From NCBI RefSeq assembly GCF_003148625.1, contig NZ_QGGO01000001.1, positions 62,001-126,000 of the forward strand: 64,000 nt of DNA, in the 5' to 3' direction. The position numbers and the translations under genes were made by a program. Numbering within the stretch: position 1 is the stretch's first letter; every line of letters begins with the position of its first letter. Positions 33,193-40,383 of this stretch are shown in pieces. The notes under the pieces are model-generated. The model did not search any database. It saw nothing but the letters and a program-made list of their open reading frames with translations, and was not told the origin of the DNA. The DNA is from Arcicella aurantiaca. GTDB lineage: Bacteria > Bacteroidota > Bacteroidia > Cytophagales > Spirosomataceae.

Positions 33193-34770
33193 TTAAGCGT
33201 ATTTAGGAGAAACTTCTTTAGCAACTTTCGTTAAAACGTCAGTCAAAGAATCATCAAATTTACCTGCTTTCAAGGCATCCATTGTTGATTTTTGTGTTGC
33301 GTTCATTACGTTAACGAAGTCTTTTTCAAATTCACGTACTTTACTTACTGCTACGTTATCTAAAAGACCTTTTGTTGAAAGGAAAATCATCGCAACTTGG
33401 TCTTCAACACGTTGAGGTTGACCATTTTGTTGTTTCAACATTTCAAGGTTACGCTTACCACGTTCGATTGTCAATTTAGTAGAAGCATCAAGGTCTGAAC
33501 CAAACTTAGCAAACGCTTCCAATTCACGGAATTGAGCTTGGTCAAGTTTTAAAGTACCTGCTACTTTTTTCATTGATTTAATCTGAGCGTTACCACCCAC
33601 ACGTGATACCGAGATACCTACGTTAATTGCTGGACGAATACCTGCGTTGAAAAGGTTTGATTCCAAGAATATCTGACCGTCAGTAATTGAGATTACGTTA
33701 GTCGGGATATAAGCAGAAACGTCACCCGCTTGTGTTTCGATGATTGGAAGAGCTGTTAATGAACCACCACCTTTTACCAAATGCTTGATAGATTCTGGAA
33801 GGTCATTCATGTTTCTTGCAATCTCGTCAGACGTGTTAATCTTAGCAGCACGTTCTAATAAACGACTGTGAAGATAGAAAACGTCTCCTGGATATGCTTC
33901 ACGTCCTGGAGGACGACGAAGAAGAAGAGAAACCTCACGGTAAGAAACCGCTTGTTTCGATAAATCGTCATAAATAATCAATGCTGAACGACCTGTATCA
34001 CGGAAGAATTCACCGATAGCCGCACCCGTAAACGGAGCAAAGAATTGCATTGGAGCAGGGTCTGAAGAAGATGCCGCAACGATTACAGTATAATCCATTG
34101 CACCAGCTTTACGAAGCGTTTGCTCGATTTGCTTGATTGTTGAAGCTTTCTGACCACAGGCTACATAAATACAGTAAACTGGTTTGCCTGCGTCATAAAA
34201 TTCTTTTTGATTGATGATTGTGTCAATACAAACGGTAGTTTTACCAGTTTGACGGTCACCAATAACCAACTCACGTTGTCCACGACCTACTGGAATCATT
34301 GCGTCAATCGCTTTGATACCTGTTTGTAATGGTTCTGTTACAGGTTGACGGAAGATTACCCCTGGAGCTTTACGTTCCATTGGCATATCGTACAAGTCTC
34401 CTGCGATAGGTCCGTTTCCATCGATTGGCTCACCAAGCGTGTTAACTACACGACCGCAGATACCGTCACCAACTTTGATTGATGCAATTTCGTCAGTACG
34501 TTTTACGGTATCGCCTTCTTTAACTCCTTTTGCATCTCCTAACAATACAGCCCCTACGTTATCTTCTTCGAGGTTCAATGCTAAGGCTCTTAGGCCGTTA
34601 TCAAAAACGAGTAATTCACCCGCTTGTACTTTAGTGAGTCCGTAGATACGGGCTACACCATCACCGATTTGCAATACGGTACCTACTTCTTGGAGTTCAG
34701 CCTCTGATTTCGCTCCTGAGAGTTGTTCTCTCAAAATGGCTGACACTTCATCTGGTCTGACTGATGCCAT
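33193..34770 (-). CDS. atpA: F1F0 ATP synthase alpha subunit
   Basis: 525 residues, normal length. N-terminal beta barrel ([20 protein letters not shown]), P-loop [13 protein letters not shown] near residue 173, the [20 protein letters not shown] catalytic-interface segment, and [20 protein letters not shown] with the conserved Arg of the active-site interface. It is the non-catalytic nucleotide-binding subunit of F1. It is first of a two-gene unit with atpG. In most relatives atpH (delta) sits directly upstream; here there is only a 470-bp divergent gap, so the atp cluster is split in this genome. Confidence 0.97.
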   Translation of the reverse strand: MASVRPDEVSAILREQLSGAKSEAELQEVGTVLQIGDGVARIYGLTKVQAGELLVFDNGLRALALNLEEDNVGAVLLGDAKGVKEGDTVKRTDEIASIKVGDGICGRVVNTLGEPIDGNGPIAGDLYDMPMERKAPGVIFRQPVTEPLQTGIKAIDAMIPVGRGQRELVIGDRQTGKTTVCIDTIINQKEFYDAGKPVYCIYVACGQKASTIKQIEQTLRKAGAMDYTVIVAASSSDPAPMQFFAPFTGAAIGEFFRDTGRSALIIYDDLSKQAVSYREVSLLLRRPPGREAYPGDVFYLHSRLLERAAKINTSDEIARNMNDLPESIKHLVKGGGSLTALPIIETQAGDVSAYIPTNVISITDGQIFLESNLFNAGIRPAINVGISVSRVGGNAQIKSMKKVAGTLKLDQAQFRELEAFAKFGSDLDASTKLTIERGKRNLEMLKQQNGQPQRVEDQVAMIFLSTKGLLDNVAVSKVREFEKDFVNVMNATQKSTMDALKAGKFDDSLTDVLTKVAKEVSPKYA

Positions 34771-35240
34771 TATAATTTCTGTTTTGTGATTTTTTTCAGT
34801 TTTAATAAAGTTGATGCCTTTTCGTAATAAGAAAAAGGTTAATCGACTTTATTTTCGGGTGCAAAATTATGGAAGAAATTTAACAATTCCATGATTTAAA
34901 GAAATTTTCGTGCTGAAATATTATACTTTTTTGGGATTGTTAAAATAGAAACGGCTGAAGAATCTGAAATTTTGGAGATAGAACTGATTTATGGAAACAA
35001 TAAATCATAATGGAATGAATAAAACTATATTATAGAGGACTTAATTTTTTTGAGTCGCTTGTTGGTGATTTTATCTCAACTATCATCTCAAAACCCATAA
35101 TTACTTTCGATTTAAACAATGTTAATTTTATATTTTTAGCCTTTAGGGTAATCATCAATCATTATTTTGGACAATGTTATTACGTTATCCCAAACCATTT
35201 CTAATTTTCTTATGTTAATTTTGAGAAGACAAACCAATTA
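34771..35240. other. Divergent promoter region of atpA and the ABC exporter
   Basis: 470 bp, AT-rich, no gene. An imperfect inverted repeat (aataaagttgatgcctttt with facing aaaaggttaatcgacttt, about 34804-34853) lies in the atpA leader and could form a stem in the mRNA. No riboswitch class is recognised. Confidence 0.5.
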
Positions 35241-37001
35241 TTGCTCAAATTGAAAAAAGAAGAAAAAAGCGGTCAAATATTTGACGTTCAAATACTCAGT
35301 AGAATTTATGGTTTTCTTAAACCCTATCGTTTAAGATTTTGGTCATTGGTGACACTTATTATGGTTTCGGCGTGTGTTGTACCGCTCAATCCTTTGTTAA
35401 TTCGCTACACGATAGATAATTACATCTCTTCAGGCAATTATCCAAAGCTTGCTCTTATGCTTTTGGTGATGATTGGCGTTTTGCTTTTACAAGGGTTGCT
35501 CCAATTTGTGAGTGCTTTTATCGCAGGTTGGCTTGGGCAAACGGTTATTCGTGATATTCGGGTGAAATTATACGCTAAAATCCTTCGTCTTCGTTTAAAA
35601 TTCTTTGATGATACGCCTATCGGACGCTTGGTTACTCGTACTGTTTCTGATATTGAAACGCTAAATGATGTATTCTCGGAAGGTTTGGCAGCTATTGCGG
35701 GCGATATTTTACAATTGGTTTTGATTACGGGAGTGATGCTTTACACCGATTGGAGATTGACCCTCATTTGTCTTTGTACCGTGCCTTTTATGGTAACGTC
35801 CACGTATATTTTTAAGGAATATATCAAAAAATCTTTCAATGAAGTTCGTCTTGCCGTAGCTAATCTTAATTCTTTCGTGCAGGAACATATTACGGGTATG
35901 AATATCGTTCAGATTTTCAATGCGGAAAAATTAGAATACGATAAGTTTTTGAAAATCAATGAGGTACATCGTGATGCTAATATAAAATCTATTTGGGCGT
36001 ATTCAGTTTATTATCCTGTGGCAGATGTTATTTTGGCGGCGGGTACGGGTTTGATTGTCTGGTTTGGTTCAAAACAAATTTTGGCTCATGATATGACCTT
36101 GGGTACGCTCACGGCATTTATTATGTTTATGAATTTGTTTTTTAGACCCATTCGTTTTCTTGCTGACCGTTTTAATACTTTGCAAATGGGAATTGTTTCT
36201 ACGGAAAGAATTTTAAAGCTTTTAGATTCAGATGATTATGCGGTAAATGATGGAAAAACAAAGGCTGATAATTTAAAAGGTGATGTTCGTTTTGAAAATG
36301 TTTGGTTTGCGTATAATGATGAAGAGTATGTACTAAAAGATATTTCTTTTCATGTAAAAGAAGGCGAAACAATTGCTTTGGTAGGAGCAACGGGTGCAGG
36401 GAAATCTTCAACGGTGAATCTTTTAAGCCGTTTTTATGACATCAATAAAGGCAAGATTTTTATTGATAATATTGATTTGCAAGAATATGAATTGGATAGC
36501 CTTCGCAAACAAATTGGGGTCGTTTTACAAGATGTATTTTTGTTTTCGGATACCATTGAATATAACATTACTTTGGGCGATAAGCGAATTACGAGAGATA
36601 AAGTAATCGAAGCCGCAAAATTGGTAGGAGCTCATGATTTTATAGAAAGATTACCCGATGGTTATGACTATAATGTGATGGAACGTGGAGCAACGTTATC
36701 GGTTGGGCAACGTCAATTAATTTCTTTTGTGCGTGCATTGGTGCATAACCCGAAGGTGATTGTGTTGGACGAAGCAACGTCGTCGGTAGATACAGAAACC
36801 GAAGAAATGATTCAAAATGCCATTGCCAAATTGATGAAAGGGCGTACTGCTATTGTGATTGCTCACCGTCTTTCTACAATTCAAAATGCCAGCAAAATTT
36901 TGGTTTTGGACAAAGGCGAAATCAAAGAATCAGGTACACACGAAGAACTTTTAGAGAAAGAAGGTTGGTACGCAGATTTGCATAGTATGCAATTTGTGTA
37001 A
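35241..37001 (+). CDS. ABC exporter, fused permease and ATPase (MsbA/MDR type)
   Basis: A 586-residue half-transporter. Six membrane helices (about 28-330) are followed by a nucleotide-binding domain: Walker A GATGAGKSSTVNL near 383, Q-loop VVLQDVFLFSD, signature LSVGQRQL near 486, Walker B VIVLDEATSSVD near 505 and H-loop AIVIAHRLSTIQ. It probably exports lipids, drugs or peptides as a homodimer or with a partner encoded elsewhere. No ATG fits the N-terminus: TTG at 35241 or 35250 (LKKEEKSG) must serve, since the nearest upstream ATG is out of frame. The gene is followed by heptad arrays. Confidence 0.93.
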   Translation: MLKLKKEEKSGQIFDVQILSRIYGFLKPYRLRFWSLVTLIMVSACVVPLNPLLIRYTIDNYISSGNYPKLALMLLVMIGVLLLQGLLQFVSAFIAGWLGQTVIRDIRVKLYAKILRLRLKFFDDTPIGRLVTRTVSDIETLNDVFSEGLAAIAGDILQLVLITGVMLYTDWRLTLICLCTVPFMVTSTYIFKEYIKKSFNEVRLAVANLNSFVQEHITGMNIVQIFNAEKLEYDKFLKINEVHRDANIKSIWAYSVYYPVADVILAAGTGLIVWFGSKQILAHDMTLGTLTAFIMFMNLFFRPIRFLADRFNTLQMGIVSTERILKLLDSDDYAVNDGKTKADNLKGDVRFENVWFAYNDEEYVLKDISFHVKEGETIALVGATGAGKSSTVNLLSRFYDINKGKIFIDNIDLQEYELDSLRKQIGVVLQDVFLFSDTIEYNITLGDKRITRDKVIEAAKLVGAHDFIERLPDGYDYNVMERGATLSVGQRQLISFVRALVHNPKVIVLDEATSSVDTETEEMIQNAIAKLMKGRTAIVIAHRLSTIQNASKILVLDKGEIKESGTHEELLEKEGWYADLHSMQFV

Positions 37002-37125
37002 CCATTTGTGATTGAGTGATTGGTGAGCGGTCCGCCGCTGCGGTTGTAAATTATTTATTAGTTAGTTGTTTAAATCACTCAATCACAATTCACTAACTCA
37101 CAATTTAGAACTCACTAAATCACAA
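37002..37125. repeat. Heptad arrays in the NUDIX leader
   Basis: First array atttgtg-attgagt then gattggt-gagcggt (37002-37030). Second aatcact-caatcac, aattcac-taactca and so on (about 37074-37125), which runs up to the NUDIX ATG. The 20 in-frame codons upstream of the ATG are derived from this array. Confidence 0.7.
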
Positions 37126-37566
37126 ATGAATCAAGAAATTATTAATCAATACGGAAACCACCTTCGAGTACGTGTTTGTGGAATATGTGTACAAGACGGC
37201 AAAATACTTTTAATTAATCATTCTGGAATGAATGAAAGCGGAGAGTTTTGGTCGCCTCCAGGTGGTGGTTTACAATTTGGAGAAACGATTGAGGAATGTT
37301 TAAAACGGGAATTTTTAGAAGAAACAAATACCATTATTTCTGTTGGTAATTTTCTGAAAATCAATGAGTTTGTAAAACCTCCGCTTCATGCCATTGAGTT
37401 ATTTTATGAAGTCAAAATCGTATCTGGCGATATTCAAATTGGCTTTGACCCAGAGATGGAACAACAAATTATTAAAGAAGTAAAATGGTTGAGTTTTGAG
37501 GAGGTTTTACAAAAAGAGGAGGGACGATTTGCAAGGGTTTTGTTGGAAATCGCTTCACTTTTTTAG
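37126..37566 (+). CDS. NUDIX hydrolase
   Basis: A 146-residue enzyme. The start is set at ATG 37126 (MNQEIINQYGNHLRVRVCGI) because upstream codons are repeat-derived. The NUDIX box sits at about residues 46-68: GGGLQFGETIEECLKREFLE followed by ETNTI, giving G-x5-E-x7-RE-x2-EE with Asn in place of the usual second Gly. It hydrolyses a nucleoside diphosphate linked to another moiety, and the substrate is open. It follows the ABC exporter on the same strand. Confidence 0.88.
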   Translation: MNQEIINQYGNHLRVRVCGICVQDGKILLINHSGMNESGEFWSPPGGGLQFGETIEECLKREFLEETNTIISVGNFLKINEFVKPPLHAIELFYEVKIVSGDIQIGFDPEMEQQIIKEVKWLSFEEVLQKEEGRFARVLLEIASLF

Positions 37567-37626
37567 GAATGATAAAGCTCATAGGTAAAGCCCCAGCTCA
37601 CACTGATTTGTAATCGTTGTGGTAAT

Positions 37627-37724
37627 GGTCTTGCGTTTTTAACGCACTATAAATGCGTCAAAGACGCTTAACCAAACGACCCTGATTGCAAATCAGGGTC
37701 AGCGAGGACACCGTTCAAGGAAGC
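37627..37724. repeat. Cluster of palindromes (REP-like)
   Basis: Three palindromes in a row: gcgtttttaacgc, gcgtcaaagacgc, and gaccctgatt-gca-aatcagggtc (37678-37700, perfect 10-bp arms). They are followed by gaggacaccgttcaaggaag. A similar tail, gtggacaccgaccaaggaag, occurs at 38349-38368 on the other side of the higA/higB remnant. Confidence 0.7.
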
Positions 37725-37743
37725 ATTTATTCATCTAAACCTG

Positions 37744-38106
37744 TTAATTTGCAAGCAAAGTTGATGCTGGAATCCCAAAGTTTTGATGAAGAGTTTTTAT
37801 CATTTTTAAAGTCAAAGGTTTTTTTCTGTTTAACACTTCTGAAACCCTTGATTTTGTGCCAAAATATTTGATTAAGTCTTTCTGTGTGAGATTATTCTCC
37901 TCCATTTTGTACTTGATAGCCTCAATTGGGTCAAGCTGTGGCATAGGATAATGTTCTGTTTCGTATTTTTCGATTACTAACAATAGTAATTCTAATGTGT
38001 CTCCTTCCTTAGTATTGGGTTTTGCAGCCCAAACCTCATTCAATTTTTTAAACGATTCTTTATATTCAGTTTCGTTTTTTATTGGCTTTACTTCAAAATT
38101 TTCCAT
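37744..38106 (-). CDS. higA: HigA-family antitoxin with HTH domain
   Basis: 120 residues. The N-terminal helical part (FEVKPIKNETEYKESFKKLN, with GDTLELLLLVIEKYE) is the HigA-type extension. The HTH_3 domain covers residues 65-118: YKMEENNLTQKDLIKYFG, then KSRVSEVLNRKKPLTLKMIK. It would neutralise a HigB mRNA interferase and repress the operon. It lies 5 bp downstream of the higB remnant, the usual toxin-first order. The antitoxin looks intact, but the toxin upstream appears disrupted. Confidence 0.88.
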   Translation of the reverse strand: MENFEVKPIKNETEYKESFKKLNEVWAAKPNTKEGDTLELLLLVIEKYETEHYPMPQLDPIEAIKYKMEENNLTQKDLIKYFGTKSRVSEVLNRKKPLTLKMIKTLHQNFGIPASTLLAN

Positions 38107-38111
38107 AAGAT

Positions 38112-38375
38112 TTAATAATTTTCTACTGTTTTAGCATCTATTTTGTCATACTCTTTGTGAGTGCCAACAAATTTTATCCAACACGCTTTAAATTCGTAGT
38201 TGAAGGAGACAATAAGTCTATATTTGTTTTTGGCAATGTTAAAAACAATTCTTTCATTGCCAACATAGTCTGCACCTTTAAAATCCGAAATTACTTCCTG
38301 TGGAGTATCATAGCTATCCGTCCGCTTGCTGTCGCACAATGGTACGGTGTGGACACCGACCAAGGAAGGAGGCAA
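38112..38375 (-). pseudogene. HigB-family toxin, N-terminus lost
   Basis: The last about 66 residues match HigB (RelE superfamily): SYDTPQEVISDFKGADYVGN, RIVFNIAKNKYRLIVSFNYE and FVGTHKEYDKIDAKTVENY. The normal first 30 or so residues (a start near MxxIxKxxLxxFWxxHP) are absent. In their place is unrelated sequence, translated MPPSLVGVHTVPLCDSKRTD from a TTG, that contains a ggacaccgaccaaggaag repeat tail. No start codon giving a normal N-terminus was found in any frame. Most likely a repeat inserted into the gene and the toxin is dead. Confidence 0.6.
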
Positions 38376-38421
38376 AGGCTTTTAAATATCTTTTCATTAT
38401 TCCAACAACAATGGCATCAAA

Positions 38422-38805
38422 TTACATGATGTCCTTTAAATCAGAAATTAAGTTAATAAAGGTATAGCAATCTTCCTTACTCTTAAATTTTATGCCAAAT
38501 CCACTAAGAGGTTTATCACTTTTGTTTCTGTAAATGCAATTTCCTGTAAAACAGTTGAATTCAACCCAATGGTATCCTCGTTCTGACCGCTCATATTCAC
38601 ACTTTACTTCAAAAATCGGAATCTGATAATCAGCAATTTCAATTATGTTATCTGCCTTGTTTACAAAAAATGTCGAATGTTTTTGACCAACTGCATTAGT
38701 TATGTAAAAAGACTTTACTTTTTTATATGTGTTTTCAAAATTGCTTTGTGAGTACCCTTTGAAACAACTTAATGTTATCAATAAGCTAATTAATATTTTA
38801 ACCAT
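38422..38805 (-). CDS. Exported protein of unknown function
   Basis: 127 residues with a signal peptide (MVKILISLLITLSCFKGYSQ). The mature part has FYITNAVGQKHSTFFVNKAD, three cysteines (in KCEYER, FNCFTGNC) and a C-terminal YTFINLISDLKDIM. I recognise no family. It lies in the accessory patch between the higB remnant and a second unknown gene. Confidence 0.55.
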   Translation of the reverse strand: MVKILISLLITLSCFKGYSQSNFENTYKKVKSFYITNAVGQKHSTFFVNKADNIIEIADYQIPIFEVKCEYERSERGYHWVEFNCFTGNCIYRNKSDKPLSGFGIKFKSKEDCYTFINLISDLKDIM

Positions 38806-38858
38806 TTTATATATTTGATTTTAAAGTAAACAACTATTATTTGAAAGTATAACTAATA

Positions 38859-39422
38859 CTAATGTATTATATCCGCTATTACATCAGTGGAATATAACAA
38901 AAGTATAATACTTTTATCATACATTTCTTTTACATCTTTAAAATTAATATTTTCATTTGATGTAAGAAAATTTGGTGTTGAACCATCATTTTTTACTGGG
39001 TATCTAAAAGCATAAGAAAACTCATCAAGTTTATGAAGTATCTTTTTAAGACTTGATAAATCATTATTCAATTTGTTGAACTGTTTTATTACCTTTTTGT
39101 CGAAAGAATATTTTTTAAAAATTAGTTCTATTTGAACCTCAAACTCCTTATGTAAAACCGCAATATTATGTGCTTCTCCTCCTTGATACTTAATATTCGC
39201 ATTTCTATCTGAGATTTTTTCAAGTTCAATTAAATTCATTTTGTAACCTATCTCTAATGTATGTCTTATGCAAAAAGCTAATGGAAGAGACAATATTGTT
39301 ACTTCTCCACCTTTAATTTCTCTAAATGAGAAATCTACAAAGGATTTATATTCGCCGAAATATCTCCGCCAATCAGATTTTGAAGATAAAACAATGTTAT
39401 AATTTAATTCTTGTTCTTCCAT
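38859..39422 (-). CDS. Hypothetical protein with HEPN-like helical pattern
   Basis: 187 residues, helical. The stretch LPLAFCIRHTLEIGYKMNLI followed about 40 residues later by AHNIAVLHKEFEVQIELIFK, and FRYPVKNDGSTPNF near 140, resembles uncharacterised HEPN-like proteins of the Rx(L)xHxLE type. No catalytic RxxxxH can be assigned with certainty (RHTLEIGYK is the best candidate). It sits among toxin-antitoxin remnants, which is a plausible setting for a HEPN protein. Function unknown. Confidence 0.6.
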   Translation of the reverse strand: MEEQELNYNIVLSSKSDWRRYFGEYKSFVDFSFREIKGGEVTILSLPLAFCIRHTLEIGYKMNLIELEKISDRNANIKYQGGEAHNIAVLHKEFEVQIELIFKKYSFDKKVIKQFNKLNNDLSSLKKILHKLDEFSYAFRYPVKNDGSTPNFLTSNENINFKDVKEMYDKSIILLLYSTDVIADIIH

Positions 39423-39488
39423 TTTCTATTTCTCTGATTATAATTATACTTTCCCCACAATTTCCCAAATTATCCCCAAACCACAAAA

Positions 39489-39525
39489 AACAAGGGTGAG
39501 AATTTTAAAACCCTCACCCTTGTTT
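39489..39525 (-). terminator. Terminator past the pyc-end fragment
   Basis: Arms caagggtgag and ctcacccttg around a loop, with T-run on both sides. It lies directly downstream of the displaced copy of the pyc 3' end, as if it were the original pyc terminator. Confidence 0.82.
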
Positions 39526-39546
39526 ACTGATAACTGTTAACTGAAA

Positions 39547-39798
39547 TTACTTATTCATAAAATCCCCCCCAACAATTTCCTTCAATCCTTCCGTAGAACG
39601 ATTAAATTCATAAGCATAAGATTCTACTGATTGTCCGTCTAAGTTAACGTTAATGGTATTTCTGATGAAAACACTGTTTACGTTGTCGTCAGCGAAGAAT
39701 TCTTCGTATTCGTCTAAAATCGCTAATAATTTGATTGGACTGGTTAATTTATACAATTCGCCAATAGCCTTATCTGATTGATTATCAGTGCTTACGAA
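39547..39798 (-). pseudogene. Displaced duplicate of the pyc 3' end (GGCT-like fragment)
   Basis: Encodes the last 84 or so residues of the cyclotransferase-like domain at the end of pyruvate carboxylase: FVSTDNQSDKAIGELYKLTS through GLKEIVGGDFMNK. Positions 39553-39798 align without gaps to 40390-40635 with about 17 mismatches in 246 bp (hand count). Only two residues differ before the last one (S/A, D/E). It lacks the N-terminal YGTLR part and a proper start (only an internal TTG), so it is not a functional gene by itself. Confidence 0.85.
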
Positions 39799-39800
39799 AA

Positions 39801-39929
39801 CTAATTACTTTTCAACCCCAATTTAGACAAATCTGTTTTTCTTAAAACATCATTAGCTTCATCTAATTTCTTTCTTACAATTTGTTCACCCGATGTTGGG
39901 TATTGCGTTACTTTTTTAGTTGTTTTCAT
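39801..39929 (-). CDS. Small basic protein, partner of the DUF6934-like gene
   Basis: A 42-residue ORF, MKTTKKVTQYPTSGEQIVRK continuing KLDEANDVLRKTDLSKL. It begins inside the last codons of the preceding gene (14-bp overlap), so the pair is translationally coupled. The sequence looks like a genuine small protein: charged, helix-forming in the second half, no repeats. Its stop lies 2 bp from the boundary of the duplicated pyc 3' end. It could be a small antidote or regulator of its partner. No family name is known to me. Confidence 0.6.
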   Translation of the reverse strand: MKTTKKVTQYPTSGEQIVRKKLDEANDVLRKTDLSKLGLKSN

Positions 39930-40362
39930 CTTTTCCAATTAAGTAAAAGTCCATTTCATTTTCGGAAGAAAAAGAAATTATTTCGTTATTCTTGATAGCT
40001 AAAACTTTGAAAGACTTTTCTATTTCCGCTAATTCTCTACTGATAATTATTCTGTAAAGTCTATGTCTTCTCTTGTCGCTACCCTTAAAAATAATGAAAG
40101 ATTTTGGATTTTCATTCAAGAACGAATTAATAATTTTGATGACAGTCGCAAGAACTGTTTTCAAATCATCGTTGTCAGTAACTGAAATATCACTCAATGT
40201 GCCATTTTCCAAAGTGTCCAATAACGCAAGGTTGTAAATGCTTGAATATTGCGTTTGTGTCAATAGAACCACTTTTTGGACTTCTTTTAGTGGACTAACA
40301 CTAAGGAACTCATAGCGAAATTCTTTTTTTACAAGTGAAAACTCATAAGGATGTTCATTCAT
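39916..40362 (-). CDS. DUF6934-like protein
   Basis: 148 residues. YEFSLVKKEFRYEFLSVSPL, then VVLLTQTQYSSIYNLALLDT, a DISVTDNDDLKTVLATVIKI helix, SFIIFKGSDKRRHRLYRIII and a C-terminal strand EMDFYLIG. This matches my recollection of the DUF6934 family (the GSxxRxRLYRI core with a preceding LATV helix), whose function is unknown and which often comes with a small upstream or downstream gene. It starts 21 bp past the pyc stop. The gene and its 42-residue partner lie exactly between the two copies of the pyc 3' end. Confidence 0.6.
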   Translation of the reverse strand: MNEHPYEFSLVKKEFRYEFLSVSPLKEVQKVVLLTQTQYSSIYNLALLDTLENGTLSDISVTDNDDLKTVLATVIKIINSFLNENPKSFIIFKGSDKRRHRLYRIIISRELAEIEKSFKVLAIKNNEIISFSSENEMDFYLIGKDENN

Positions 40363-40383
40363 AATTTTATCTAATTCAAAATG

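Noticed and set aside
34804-34853. Riboswitch in the atpA leader
   Set aside because: Only one imperfect stem is visible and no conserved riboswitch core was recognised.
37066-37125. Longer NUDIX N-terminus
   Set aside because: The codons are heptad-repeat DNA; ATG 37126 gives a normal family start.
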